From: Streptomyces longhuiensis
Lineage (GTDB): Bacteria; Actinomycetota; Actinomycetes; Streptomycetales; Streptomycetaceae
Direction of reading: 5' to 3'
Assembly: GCF_020616555.1 (NCBI RefSeq)
Contig: NZ_CP085173.1
Location: 1,736,001 to 1,800,000, forward strand
Length of the DNA: 64,000 bases
In this document: positions 9,311 through 18,496 of the stretch, piece after piece
Layout of the letters: every line of letters begins with the position of its first letter
How positions within the stretch are numbered: the first letter of the stretch is position 1
Position numbers and translations under genes: made by a program
The notes under the pieces: model-generated
Seen by the model: the letters and a program-made list of their open reading frames with translations, nothing else
Databases searched by the model: none
Told to the model about the DNA's origin: nothing

Positions 9311-10023
9311 CGTCGTAGTCCTTCCGCCACGGCCGAGCCACTGACGCTTTGTCAGCTCGAATTACTCGGCCCCGACCTCATCACCGTCAGCCACATGCAG
9401 CCCACACACCACTCGAACCGCCGCAGGGTTTTTGGCCGCGTCGCCACCCGATCGGCCTCCAACGGCTCAACCCGGGTGCAGGTCACAGATCCTGACCAGG
9501 CATTTCGTCATATGGTTCCCTTTGCTTCCGGCTCGTGGATCGCTTCGGGCACAACCCGATCGGCCCCGACACGATTGCGCGCATCTTCCTCATCCGGACC
9601 AGCGGCCCGGCGCACCCCGATCGCTGACGACGGGTCCGGTCCTTCCGCCCTTATCGCTGACACCCAGTCCGATCCGGCCAACACCTCATCGGCGATGAGG
9701 CGTCCGACCCGCGCCCGCCCAGATGCCTGACGACGGGTCCGGTGCCGGCCGTCATCCCTGACGACGCATCCGACCCCCGCGCCCTCGCCGCTGACGATCA
9801 GTCTGATCCGTCTGGCCCAGCGACCGGGGAGGGCCATGGGCGTCGCGCTGTCGCGACACGCCGACGCGCAATGGACTTGACGCTGCTCACCGTCTCCTCA
9901 TGGTGGCTCCCCGCATAGCACCGACCAAAACTATGGTGCCCCACCACATGTGCCGTTGACCTGCGTCTTTCTACCTTGTGCCGACACGTACCCGTCCCCG
10001 CCCAACGCCTGGAAGTGGTCCAC
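9311..10023. other. 713-bp gap with degenerate about-33-bp repeats
   Basis: I see no convincing gene in this stretch. Between 9619 and 9811 a degenerate motif near TGACGACGGGTCCGG recurs six times, with TGA at about 9625, 9658, 9696, 9728, 9759 and 9792, a spacing of 31-38 bp. Upstream, ACCCGATCGGCC also recurs (near 9448 and 9558). Antisense translation of the area gives a low-complexity Arg/Gly/Ala/Asp-rich string typical of non-coding high-GC DNA. The gap presumably holds the promoters of the surface protein and of the transporter at 10024. Confidence 0.5.
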
Positions 10024-11415
10024 ATGGCCTCCGCAGCAACCGCTCCCCCACCGCCCGCGAGCCTCCGGCGGATCGTCGCCGCGAGCCTCATCGGCACCAC
10101 GATCGAGTGGTACGACTTCTTCCTCTACGGCTCCGCCGCCGCACTGGTCTTCAACAAGCTGTTCTTCCCCAACACCGACCCGCTCGTCGGCACGCTCCTC
10201 TCGTTCCTGACGTACGCTGTCGGCTTCGCGGCGCGGCCCCTCGGCGCGCTGGTCTTCGGGCACTACGGCGACCGGCTCGGCCGCAAGAAGCTGCTGGTCC
10301 TGAGCCTGCTCATGATGGGCGCGGCGACGTTCGCGATCGGCCTCCTGCCGACCTACGGCACGGTCGGCGTGGCCGCTCCCGTACTGCTCACCGTCCTGCG
10401 CCTGATCCAGGGCTTCGCGCTCGGCGGCGAGTGGGGCGGTGCCGTGCTCCTCGTCTCCGAGCACGGGGACGCCAAGCGGCGCGGTTTCTGGGCCTCCTGG
10501 CCGCAGACCGGAGCGCCCGCGGGACAGCTGCTCGCCACCGGCGTGCTCTCCCTGCTGACCGCGCTCATCTCCGACTCCGCCTTCACCTCGTGGGGCTGGC
10601 GCATCCCGTTCCTGCTGTCCGGCGTCCTCGTCATGGTCGGACTGTGGATACGTCTCTCTGTCGATGAGTCACCTGTCTTCAAGGAGGCGCTGGCCCGGGC
10701 CGAGGCACGCAGGGCCGCGCGGGGCGACGCGAGCGAGAAGACGCCGCTCGTCGCCGTGCTGCGCCACCACTGGCGCGACGTCCTCGTCGCCATCGGCGCC
10801 CGCATGGCCGAGAACATCAGCTACTACGTCATCACCGCCTTCATCCTCGTGTACGCCACCACCTCGGCCGGCGTCTCCAAGCAGACCGCGCTGAACGCCG
10901 TACTCATCGCGTCCGCCGTACACTTCGCGGTCATCCCGGCCTGGGGCGCGCTCTCCGACCGGGTCGGGCGCAGGCCCGTCTATCTGCTCGGGGCCGCGGG
11001 CGTGGGCCTGTGGATGTTCCCCTTCTTCTCGCTCATCGACACCGGGGGCTTCGGGAACCTGATCCTCGCCGTGACCGTGGGCCTCGTCCTGCACGGGGCG
11101 ATGTACGCACCGCAGGCGGCCTTCTTCTCCGAGATGTTCGCGACGCGGATGCGCTACTCGGGCGCCTCCATCGGCGCGCAGTTCGCCTCGGTCGCCGCCG
11201 GAGCGCCCGCGCCGCTCATCGCCACCGCGCTCCTCGCGGACTACGGCAGCTCCACCCCGATCGCCCTGTACGTGATCGCCGCCGCCGTCCTGACGCTGAT
11301 CGCCGTGGGCGTCGCGAAGGAGACCAGGCACCGCGACCTGGCCCAGATCGAGGAGGACGGCACCGCCGACGAGACGTCGGCCACGGCCCGAACGGCGGAC
11401 GCCCGCACCGCCTGA
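10024..11415 (+). CDS. MFS transporter, metabolite:H+ symporter (MHS/ShiA-ProP) family
   Basis: The 463-residue protein has about 12 membrane helices and the MHS signatures GTTIEWYDFFLYG near the N-terminus and GALVFGHYGDRLGRKKLL in loop 2-3. FALGGEWGGAVLLVSEH lies in helix 5. Members import organic acids, shikimate, betaine or proline with protons. The ATG at 10024 is chosen because the helix-1 motif follows at normal distance; an in-frame TTG at 9976 would add an atypical tail. The substrate cannot be read from the sequence. The convergent PucR regulator downstream is not obviously linked. Confidence 0.88.
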   Translation: MASAATAPPPPASLRRIVAASLIGTTIEWYDFFLYGSAAALVFNKLFFPNTDPLVGTLLSFLTYAVGFAARPLGALVFGHYGDRLGRKKLLVLSLLMMGAATFAIGLLPTYGTVGVAAPVLLTVLRLIQGFALGGEWGGAVLLVSEHGDAKRRGFWASWPQTGAPAGQLLATGVLSLLTALISDSAFTSWGWRIPFLLSGVLVMVGLWIRLSVDESPVFKEALARAEARRAARGDASEKTPLVAVLRHHWRDVLVAIGARMAENISYYVITAFILVYATTSAGVSKQTALNAVLIASAVHFAVIPAWGALSDRVGRRPVYLLGAAGVGLWMFPFFSLIDTGGFGNLILAVTVGLVLHGAMYAPQAAFFSEMFATRMRYSGASIGAQFASVAAGAPAPLIATALLADYGSSTPIALYVIAAAVLTLIAVGVAKETRHRDLAQIEEDGTADETSATARTADARTA

Positions 11416-11433
11416 CCCGGCCACCGCTCCCCC

Positions 11434-11464
11434 GGCCCCCGTACGCACCCCGCGTACGGGGGCC
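11434..11464. terminator. Strong bidirectional hairpin between converging genes
   Basis: The perfect 13-bp inverted repeat GGCCCCCGTACGC/GCGTACGGGGGCC (11434-11446 and 11452-11464) has a 5-nt loop. It starts 19 nt after the transporter stop and can also serve the converging PucR gene. Confidence 0.85.
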
Positions 11465-11490
11465 TTGCCGTCACACAACACACGACACAC

Positions 11491-11518
11491 TGAGCACTGA
11501 GCACTGAGCACAGAGCAG
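11491..11518. repeat. 7-bp microsatellite (TGAGCAC)n
   Basis: Three perfect copies of TGAGCAC are followed by the related AGAGCAG, between the terminator and the end of the PucR gene. Confidence 0.8.
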
Positions 11519-11558
11519 CGCGACCCGCAACCGCGACCAGCTACCCGCGACCCGCCCG

Positions 11559-13502
11559 TCAACCCGCTGTCGCCCCGGCCAACCGGTGCAGCCGCAGCGC
11601 GAGTTGGATCTCCAGAGCACGCGCCGGCGACTGCCAGTCCGGGCCGAGCAGGCGCCCTATTCGCTCCAGGCGCTGCGCCACCGTGTTCACGTGCACATGC
11701 AGCGTGTCCTTGGTGCGGGCCGGGCTCATGCCCGAGGCGAAGTACGCGTCGAGCGTGCGCACGAGGTCGGTCCCCCTGCGCCGGTCGTACGTCACGACCT
11801 CACCCATGGTGCGTTCGACAAACCCGGAGATGTCCCGGCTTTCCGCGAGGAGCAGGCCCAGGAAGCCGAAGTCCTCCGCGGCCGCGCCCTCCCCCGCTCT
11901 GCCGAGCAGGCGCAGGGCGTCCAGGCAGCGCTGCCCCTCCGCGTAGGCCGCGGCGACGGTGTCGGTGCGGTCGGCCAGGTCCTCCACGGGGGCCGACGCG
12001 CCGACCGTCACCTGCTCGTGGACCGCGGAGGAGAGGTGCTTGGCGGTGCGGCGGGCGAGGTCGGAGGCCCGGTCCGCGGCGCTCAGGGGAAGCAGCAGGA
12101 CCGTTCCCCCGTCGCGCGCGGCGGCGAGCCCGTGCCGAGTGGCGGCGAGGTGGGACGCGGCGGACCACAGGCGGCGCCGTGCGGCGGCCTCATGTTCGGC
12201 GTCGGCGCCCGGGGTCTCCAGGCGCGCGGCCAGCACCACATGGGTGGCGTCCAGGTCGGCGTGCAGCCGCGCGGCGCGCTCCCGCAGCAGTCGCGGGTCC
12301 CGGTCCCGCGCGTCGAGCAGATCGTCCAGCAGCTCACCCCGTACGCGCTGTTCGGCCTCGGACGCGGAGCGTCGGGCGAGCAGCAGGAGCGAGGTGACCA
12401 TCGCGGCGCGCTCCAGGGTGCGCTGGTCGACGGGGTCGAGACCCGGGTGGCCGCGCAGCACGAGCGCGCCGAGGAGTTCGCCGCCCGCCGCGACGGCGGC
12501 GACCCAGTCGTCCCCGTCCCGCACGGCGTGCCCGTCGGCGCGCGAGGCGTCGAGGGGTTTGTCGGGGGCGGTGACCACGTCGGCGAACTCCACCGTCCCG
12601 TCGAGGACTTGGGACACGGCGGCCGCCACGTCGTGGACGCCGCCGCCCCGCAGGACGAGTTCGGCGAGGCGGTCGTGGACGTCGGACGCGCGCTCGATGA
12701 CGTCGCCGCGGTCCCGGATGATCTCGTTGGCGCGCTCCAGCTCGCCGAGCGCCTCCCTGGTCTCGGAGAGCAGGTTCGCGGTGTCGATGGCGGCCGCGGC
12801 GAGCGCCGCGAACGAGCCGAGCAGCGCGATCTGCTCCCGCTCGAAGACCCGAGCGCGCCGGTCCGCGGCGAACAGCACGCCGATGACATGGGGGCCGAGC
12901 ATCAGAGGCACGCCCAGGATGGCGACGAGCCCCTCGTCGTGGACACCCGTGTCGATGGTGCGCGTGTGCTTGAAGCGGACGTCCTGGGCGTAGTCCGCGG
13001 TGACGTAGGGCCGGGCGGTCTGGGCGACGAGTCCGCCGAGGCCCTCGCCCATGCCGAGCCTGAGCTGCTGGAAGCGCGCGGCGACGGAGCCCTCGGTGAC
13101 GCGCATGTAGGTGTCGCCCCTGGCCGGGTCGTTCAGCGTCAGATAGGCGACGTCCGTGCCGAGGAGGGAGCGGGCGCGCTGCACGATGGCCTGGAGGACG
13201 GCGCTCAGGTCGCGCAGGCCCGCGAGATCGTGCGCGGTCTCGAAGAGCGCGGACAGCTCCGCCTCGCGGCGGCGCCTGTCTTCGAGGTCGGCACGGACGC
13301 GCAGGGCGAGCCCCTTGGCGTGTTCGAGGGCGTCGATCCGCCCCGGTGGCTCGCCCTCGGCGCGGGCGACCAGCACGGGCTGTTCGTAGGCGTCGGCGGA
13401 CGCGCCCCGGGCGAGGAGCTCGAGGAACGGTGCCTCGGCACTCGATGCGGGGCGTTCAGAGCCTGCGGGGCCCGACGGGGACTGTGCTGGATCGTGCGAC
13501 AT
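11559..13502 (-). CDS. PucR-type transcriptional regulator with GAF domain
   Basis: The 647-residue protein has a GAF domain (about residues 75-240; LSAVLQAIVQRARSLLGTDVAYLTL ... IALLGSFAALAAAAIDTA), a second sensory segment and a central CdaR-like region. The C-terminal PucR helix-turn-helix reads SPARTKDTLHVHVNTVAQRLERIGRLLG. Such proteins respond to small metabolites and usually control an adjacent catabolic gene. Here it is 90 bp downstream of an SDR of 3-hydroxybutyrate dehydrogenase type on the same strand, the likely target. The start at 13502 (ATG) is preferred over an upstream in-frame codon because MSHDPAQSPSGP is the usual kind of disordered N-terminus. Confidence 0.85.
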   Translation of the reverse strand: MSHDPAQSPSGPAGSERPASSAEAPFLELLARGASADAYEQPVLVARAEGEPPGRIDALEHAKGLALRVRADLEDRRRREAELSALFETAHDLAGLRDLSAVLQAIVQRARSLLGTDVAYLTLNDPARGDTYMRVTEGSVAARFQQLRLGMGEGLGGLVAQTARPYVTADYAQDVRFKHTRTIDTGVHDEGLVAILGVPLMLGPHVIGVLFAADRRARVFEREQIALLGSFAALAAAAIDTANLLSETREALGELERANEIIRDRGDVIERASDVHDRLAELVLRGGGVHDVAAAVSQVLDGTVEFADVVTAPDKPLDASRADGHAVRDGDDWVAAVAAGGELLGALVLRGHPGLDPVDQRTLERAAMVTSLLLLARRSASEAEQRVRGELLDDLLDARDRDPRLLRERAARLHADLDATHVVLAARLETPGADAEHEAAARRRLWSAASHLAATRHGLAAARDGGTVLLLPLSAADRASDLARRTAKHLSSAVHEQVTVGASAPVEDLADRTDTVAAAYAEGQRCLDALRLLGRAGEGAAAEDFGFLGLLLAESRDISGFVERTMGEVVTYDRRRGTDLVRTLDAYFASGMSPARTKDTLHVHVNTVAQRLERIGRLLGPDWQSPARALEIQLALRLHRLAGATAG

Positions 13503-13592
13503 GCTCAACAGGATTACCCGTCGTACGGCCGGCCCCGCCAGCCCTGTGGACAACTCAGTGGATCAGACAATCGGCGCCACCCGCGAGGGTGA

Positions 13593-14384
13593 TCAGTGCG
13601 CGGTCCAGCCGCCGTCCAGGACGAGCGACGTCCCGGTGATGAAGGAGGCCCGCGGGCTGCAGAGATACGCGACCGCCTCGGCGACCTCGTCGGGTTCGAT
13701 GAGCCGCTTGAGCGCGCTGTCCTGGAGCATGACCTCGGCGAGGACCCGCTCCTCGGGGATGCCGTGGGCGGCGGCCTGGTCGGCGATCTGCTTCTCGACC
13801 AGCGGCGTGCGGACGTAGGCGGGGTTCACACAGTTCGAGGTCACGCCGTGCGGAGCGCCTTCGAGCGCGGCGGTCTTGGAGAGCCCTTCGAGGCCGTGCT
13901 TGGCGGCGACGTACGCGGACTTGAACGCGGACGCGCGCAGGCCGTGGACCGAGGAGAGGTTCACGATGCGCCCCCAGCCCTGCTGGTACATGTGCGGCAG
14001 GGCGCCGCGGATCAGGCGGAAGGGTGCCTCCAGCATCACCGTCAGGACGGTGTGGAAGACGTCGGGCGGGAACTCCTCGATGGGGCGGACCAGTTGGATG
14101 CCCGCGTTGTTGATCAGGATGTCGGCGCCCGCGGCGCACTCCTCGGCCGCGTCCAGGTCGGTGAGGTCGAGGACGCGCGGCTCGATGCCGCCCGGGGTGG
14201 CGCCGGCCTGCTCGGCGAGCGCGTCGAGGCCCTCCCGGTCCCGGTCGACCGCTCTCACCTTGGCCCCGGCCGCGGCGAGCCGCAGCGCGCAGGCGCGGCC
14301 GATGCCGCCTGCGGCGCCGGTGACGAGTGCGATGCGGCCGCCGAGATCGAGCGGCGCGGTGAGGGGTGCGTTGGGCGCGGTCAT
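13593..14384 (-). CDS. 3-hydroxybutyrate dehydrogenase-like SDR
   Basis: The 263-residue classical short-chain dehydrogenase has NAD-binding TGAAGGIGRA, NNAGI, the catalytic Ser in VNLSSVHGL and the Tyr/Lys pair in SAYVAAKHGLEGLSK. The C-terminus QDSALKRLIEPDEVAEAVAYLCS and GTSLVLDGGWTAH resembles D-3-hydroxybutyrate dehydrogenase (acetoacetate/3-hydroxybutyrate interconversion in ketone-body or PHB metabolism). A GGAG site precedes the ATG at 14384. The downstream PucR/GAF regulator fits a 3-hydroxybutyrate utilisation unit. Other SDR substrates are possible. Confidence 0.8.
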   Translation of the reverse strand: MTAPNAPLTAPLDLGGRIALVTGAAGGIGRACALRLAAAGAKVRAVDRDREGLDALAEQAGATPGGIEPRVLDLTDLDAAEECAAGADILINNAGIQLVRPIEEFPPDVFHTVLTVMLEAPFRLIRGALPHMYQQGWGRIVNLSSVHGLRASAFKSAYVAAKHGLEGLSKTAALEGAPHGVTSNCVNPAYVRTPLVEKQIADQAAAHGIPEERVLAEVMLQDSALKRLIEPDEVAEAVAYLCSPRASFITGTSLVLDGGWTAH

Positions 14385-14439
14385 GCTCCGCACCCTAGGC
14401 AGCGCTCGCGCCCCGCCCGATGTGGTCAGCACCCATACT

Positions 14440-14919
14440 TCAGCGCTCGGACGTGGTCTCGAACCATGTCGGCCCGTCGGAGGCCGCCTGCTTGATCCGG
14501 AGCAGACAGAAGTCGCCCAGCGGCGGCAGCGAGTCCAGCTCGAACCAGGCCACCTCGAGGGACTCGTCGTCGTTGACCCGGGCCTCGCCGCCGGTCGCCC
14601 GGCACCGGAAGGACGTGTCCGTGAACTGGCACCGGTCGCCGTTCGGGTACGTCACCGGCTTGAGGGTCTTCACCAGGACGACGCGCTCGGCCACGCACTC
14701 GACGCCCGTCTCCTCGTACACCTCGCGTACGGCGGCTTCGGCGGGCTGCTCCCCCGGCTCCGGGATTCCGGCTAGGACCGCCCACTTTCCGGTGTCGGCG
14801 CGGCGCCCGAGGAGCACCCTGCCGGCGTCGTCGAAGACGACGGCGCTGACGCCGGGCAGCACGAGGAGCTGGTGGCCGACGCTGGCCCGGATCTTGCGGA
14901 TGAACTCTGGGGTAGCCAT
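14440..14919 (-). CDS. NUDIX hydrolase
   Basis: The 159-residue protein has a perfect Nudix box, GIPEPGEQPAEAAVREVYEETGV, with the REUxEExGU metal-binding residues. It hydrolyses a nucleoside diphosphate linked to another group. The substrate is not predictable from the box. It lies 10 nt downstream of an unrelated lipoprotein acyltransferase gene, on the same strand. Confidence 0.9.
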   Translation of the reverse strand: MATPEFIRKIRASVGHQLLVLPGVSAVVFDDAGRVLLGRRADTGKWAVLAGIPEPGEQPAEAAVREVYEETGVECVAERVVLVKTLKPVTYPNGDRCQFTDTSFRCRATGGEARVNDDESLEVAWFELDSLPPLGDFCLLRIKQAASDGPTWFETTSER

Positions 14920-14929
14920 GCCTGCGACC

Positions 14930-16528
14930 TTATCCGGCGGCGGACCCGCTCCGGCGGGAGCGCAGCGCGGCCCAGCCGAGACCGCCCACGCCGATGGCCA
15001 CGAGCAGCAGTTCCGGCCATCCGCCCAGGCGGGTGGCGAGGGTCAGCGAGGTCCGCTTGGGCACGTCGGCGACCAGGGTGTCGGCGACGAACATGCCGGT
15101 GTGCTGGGCGACGGATCCGTCGGGCCTGATGATCGCGCTGACGCCGCTCGTCACCGGCACCATCACGGCGCGGCCGTGCTCCACGGCGCGCACCCGGTCC
15201 ATGGCGAGCTGCTGGTAGGTCATCTGGCTGCGGTCGAAGGTGGCGTTGTTGCTGGGCACGGAGAGGATCTGCGCGCCCGCCTGCACCTGGTCGCGCACGA
15301 CGGAGTCGAACGCGGCCTCGTAGCAGGTCACCGGCCCGATCCTGGTGCCCGCCATGTCGAAGACGACCGGCTTCTTGCCTGCCACGAAGTTGCCCGCGCG
15401 GTCGACGTCCTTGCTGAAGATGCGGAAGAAGCTCCGGTAGGGCATGTACTCGCCGAACGGCTGGAGCTGCCGCTTGTCGTAGACGGTGCCGGGGCCCGTC
15501 TTCGGATCCCAGAGGATCTGCCGGTTGCGGGGCGTGCCGTCCTTGGCGGTGACGACGGCGCCGACGGAGATGGGCGCGCCGACGGCCTTGGCCGCCTTGT
15601 CGATCTCGGCGTACGCGTCGGGGTTGACGTAGGGGTCGATGTCCGAGGAGTTCTCGGGCCACAGCACGAGGTCGGGCTTCTTGACCTGGCCCGCCTCGAT
15701 CTTCGTGGCCAGCTTCATCGTCTCCCGTACGTGGTAGTCGAGCACGGCCCGGCGCTGGGAGTTGAAGTCGAGGCCCATACGCGGCACGTTGCCCTGGATG
15801 ACGGCCACGCGCGCGGTGCCCGCTTCCGCCGCGGTGGAGACGAGGGGCGCCGCGACGGCTCCCGCGATGACGGGCGCGACGGTGAACGCGGCGGCGACGG
15901 CCACGCCCCGGTCACGTACACCGCGTACGTCCTTGAGGCGCAGCGCGAGAGCGGCGAGGCCGAAGCCGCACAGGACGACCGCGAAGCCCAGGAGCGGGGT
16001 GCCGCCCAGCGACGCGAGCGGCAGGAACACGCCACTGGGCTGACCGAACGCGACCTTGCCCCAGGGGAAGCCGCCGAAGGGGAAGCGGGCCCGCAGCGCC
16101 TCGTCCGCGATCCACACGCCCGCGGCCCACAGCGGCCACAGCGGCAGCCGTGAGACATAGGCGATGCCGAGTCCGGCCAGGGCCATGACGAGCGATTCGG
16201 CGAGGGCGAGAGCCAGCCACGGCAGCGGCCCGACGTCGACGCCGGTCCAGGACAGGAGCGGCACGAGGAAGCCGAGGCTCATGAGGAAGCCGAGGCCGAA
16301 TCCGGCGCGCATCCGCCGCCCGTGGACGGACGCTCCGAAGAGCGCGAGGGCCAGGGGCGCGAGCCACCACAGCTCACGGGGCGGGAAGCCGACGTACAGC
16401 AGCACTCCGGAGAGCACCGCTGCGGCGGCCGGAGCGATCCGTCGTGGCAGGCGGGCCCGGCGCGAGGCGGGCGCCGACTGCGGATCGAGCTGTTCCGGCT
16501 CGTCTACGGAGGTTGCGGTGGCGGTCAC
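14930..16528 (-). CDS. lnt: Apolipoprotein N-acyltransferase
   Basis: The 532-residue integral membrane protein has about six N-terminal helices (about 30-235) followed by a nitrilase-like domain. The expected Glu-Lys-Cys triad is visible in VLWPENSSD, VYDKRQLQPFGEYMPYR and VTCYEAAFDS. It N-acylates the lipid-modified cysteine of lipoproteins. Actinobacteria carry such enzymes, often with a second paralogue elsewhere. The start is taken as the GTG at 16528; upstream in-frame sequence is Arg/Pro-rich and reads as non-coding. Confidence 0.9.
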   Translation of the reverse strand: MTATATSVDEPEQLDPQSAPASRRARLPRRIAPAAAAVLSGVLLYVGFPPRELWWLAPLALALFGASVHGRRMRAGFGLGFLMSLGFLVPLLSWTGVDVGPLPWLALALAESLVMALAGLGIAYVSRLPLWPLWAAGVWIADEALRARFPFGGFPWGKVAFGQPSGVFLPLASLGGTPLLGFAVVLCGFGLAALALRLKDVRGVRDRGVAVAAAFTVAPVIAGAVAAPLVSTAAEAGTARVAVIQGNVPRMGLDFNSQRRAVLDYHVRETMKLATKIEAGQVKKPDLVLWPENSSDIDPYVNPDAYAEIDKAAKAVGAPISVGAVVTAKDGTPRNRQILWDPKTGPGTVYDKRQLQPFGEYMPYRSFFRIFSKDVDRAGNFVAGKKPVVFDMAGTRIGPVTCYEAAFDSVVRDQVQAGAQILSVPSNNATFDRSQMTYQQLAMDRVRAVEHGRAVMVPVTSGVSAIIRPDGSVAQHTGMFVADTLVADVPKRTSLTLATRLGGWPELLLVAIGVGGLGWAALRSRRSGSAAG

Positions 16529-16754
16529 TCGGGGAGTGTACGGCGGGTCACCTGCCGGGCGACACGGCGGTCCGCGGGGGTCGCGCCGGCCCCGCCGGAG
16601 CACCCCGCGCAGCATCGTTCCTGCGCAACCCGTGCACAAACCGGTGCATCAGCCGTTACGGTGTGCCCCGAGTCCCCGAGGAACGGTCGTATCCGGCCAT
16701 GACGCTCGGGGCCCGTCACAGTCGGGGGGCGACGGGGTGGTGGGGACCACGGGG

Positions 16755-17825
16755 ATGTCGTCGACGGCCGGTCCGTCGGCGGAGTACGAGCGGCGCAATG
16801 TCGCCGACGCGGCGGGCGTCTTCGCGCTCGGAGCGTGCGCCGCCTGGTCGCTGATCACCGCGACCGCCCGCGCGGGCAGGCCTGAGGGCGTGCTCCTGGC
16901 GGTGCTCGCGGTGGCGGCGGGTTATGCGTGCGGCCGGATCTCCGGCGCGCTGTCACCCATGGCGGCGCCCTGCGCGGCGGCCTTGGCGGGACTTGGGCTC
17001 GCGCTCGCGTCCCCGCACGCCGTGCCCGCGCCCGACACGGGCTCTCCGCTCGGCCGCACCGGCGCGACGGCCGCGCTCCTGGCGCTGTCCACCGGGGCGG
17101 CGTGCTGCGCGGCCTGGGCGGCGCAGCGTCCACCGGTGCGCGCGGCCCTGTTCCTGCTGGCGGGCGGCACGGTCGCGGCTGCCGCCGCCGTCGGGTCGGT
17201 CGCTGGTGTCACCGCGTGCGCGGGAGTGCTGCTGTGCTCCCTCGCCTCGGTCAGGATGCGGCGCCACAGGGGGCTCGGCCTCGCCGGTCTCGGCGTCGTG
17301 ACGGGGCTGGTGACCGGTCTTTCCCTGGCACTGCTGAAGGGCGCACTGCCCTCGGGGCTCACCGCTTCCCTGGAGGGGCAGCTCTCGCAGCACCGGATCC
17401 TTCTGTGGCAGGACGCGCTGCGCCAGGCCGAGTCCGATCCGGGCCTCGGCGTGGGCCCCGGCCGCTTCGGGGAGCTCAGCCCCACGGTCGGCGAGACGCT
17501 TCTGCCCGACGGCAAGCCGCACTCCGCCCCGCTCCAGCAGGCCGCCGAGCAGGGACTCGTAGGCGTCTGCCTGCTGGCCGCGGTGTTCTGCTGGCTCCTG
17601 TACGTCCTGTGGCGGTCGGCGCGCTCCACGCCGGTGGTCCTGACGGCGGGCGCGGCGCTGACCGCTCTCGCCGGTCTGGCGACGCTCGGCAACGCCCTGA
17701 GCTTCACCACCGTCACCGCGGGCGCGGGCCTGCTCGCGGGGGTGGCGACGGCGAGACCCTGGGGCGACGAGCCCTCGGACAGCACTACGGCCGCCCCGGT
17801 ACGTGTCCGGGGCGGCCGTGTGTAA
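16755..17825 (+). CDS. O-antigen ligase-like membrane protein
   Basis: The 356-residue protein has about nine hydrophobic helices and the Wzy/WaaL-type region HRILLWQDALRQAESDPGLGVGPGRFGE ... PHSAPLQQAAEQGLVGV, where the family has a conserved Arg and His and the E-x-G-x-x-G motif. Streptomyces lacks O-antigen, so a ligase or polymerase for another surface glycan is inferred. Start choice is uncertain: ATG 16755 or in-frame GTG 16740. It is divergent from lnt across about 226 bp. Confidence 0.72.
   Translation: MSSTAGPSAEYERRNVADAAGVFALGACAAWSLITATARAGRPEGVLLAVLAVAAGYACGRISGALSPMAAPCAAALAGLGLALASPHAVPAPDTGSPLGRTGATAALLALSTGAACCAAWAAQRPPVRAALFLLAGGTVAAAAAVGSVAGVTACAGVLLCSLASVRMRRHRGLGLAGLGVVTGLVTGLSLALLKGALPSGLTASLEGQLSQHRILLWQDALRQAESDPGLGVGPGRFGELSPTVGETLLPDGKPHSAPLQQAAEQGLVGVCLLAAVFCWLLYVLWRSARSTPVVLTAGAALTALAGLATLGNALSFTTVTAGAGLLAGVATARPWGDEPSDSTTAAPVRVRGGRV
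17787..17819. terminator. Bidirectional hairpin inside the 3' end of the ligase-like gene
   Basis: The perfect 13-bp inverted repeat ACGGCCGCCCCGG/CCGGGGCGGCCGT (17787-17799 and 17807-17819) has a 7-nt loop and ends 4 nt before the stop codon. It encodes the last dozen residues of the ligase-like protein and can terminate both converging transcripts. Confidence 0.8.
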
Positions 17826-17839
17826 GTGTGCGAGCGCCG

Positions 17840-18391
17840 TCAGGCCACGGGGCCCATCGAGGTCGGCTTGAGCCGGTCGTGGATGGCGCGGACCGCGGAC
17901 TCGGCGTTGTCCACGGTCACCGTGAACTTCCTGCCGTCGACCATGATCAGCACGACGCCCTCACCGCGCCGGACGATGACGGCCGTGCCCTGCTCGGGGC
18001 GCCAGCGGTATCCCCAGCCGCCCCATTGGCGGGGCGTGACACGGGGTTCGAACTCGGCTCCCACCACATGGGCGAGCAGGATGCGGCGGCGTGGCACTCC
18101 TATGTGGCCGCACCGCACTTCCAGGTAGTCCTTGTCGACCTTCACGGCCACGTGGACGAAGGCAAGGGTCCCGAAGAGGATCAGAAGACCTGCGGCGATG
18201 CAGCCGACCACCGACATCACCAGCGCGGCGATACCGGAAGTCCACTGGGAAGCCACGGCGAGCTCGATGCCGAGCGCCACACACGCGGCTCCGCCCAGCG
18301 CTGCCAGCCACTGCACGCGATTGTGTGCACGGCCTGTCCAGATCTCGGGGGCGACGGACGCGCGCCGCTCACTACCGGAGTGGTCCCTCAT
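17840..18391 (-). CDS. Membrane protein with PH-like domain
   Basis: The 183-residue protein has two adjacent membrane helices (about 30-75) followed by a bacterial PH-like beta domain: VAVKVDKDYLEVRCGHIGVPRRRI ... VVLIMVDGRKFTVTVDNAESAVRAI. Proteins of this design are common in Streptomyces and function is unknown. ATG 18391 is used; an ATG at 18409 is also in frame. Confidence 0.7.
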   Translation of the reverse strand: MRDHSGSERRASVAPEIWTGRAHNRVQWLAALGGAACVALGIELAVASQWTSGIAALVMSVVGCIAAGLLILFGTLAFVHVAVKVDKDYLEVRCGHIGVPRRRILLAHVVGAEFEPRVTPRQWGGWGYRWRPEQGTAVIVRRGEGVVLIMVDGRKFTVTVDNAESAVRAIHDRLKPTSMGPVA

Positions 18392-18496
18392 GGAACTGAG
18401 ACTACGCATGTTCCTCGGTGAAGGCACTGTGCCGCGGAGAGTGATTGCCCAGAGCCCCAAAACTCCTGGGCCGTGCCCGAAATCCGGGCGCCGCCG

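Noticed and set aside
8432..9730. A 432-residue plus-strand frame rich in Val/Leu/Ala repeats.
   Set aside because: It is the antisense of the surface-protein repeats and has no signal, RBS or family resemblance.
9508..9837. A 109-residue minus-strand ORF in the 9.3-10 kb gap.
   Set aside because: Its sequence is Arg/Asp/Glu/Gly-rich from the degenerate repeats, with no RBS or motif.
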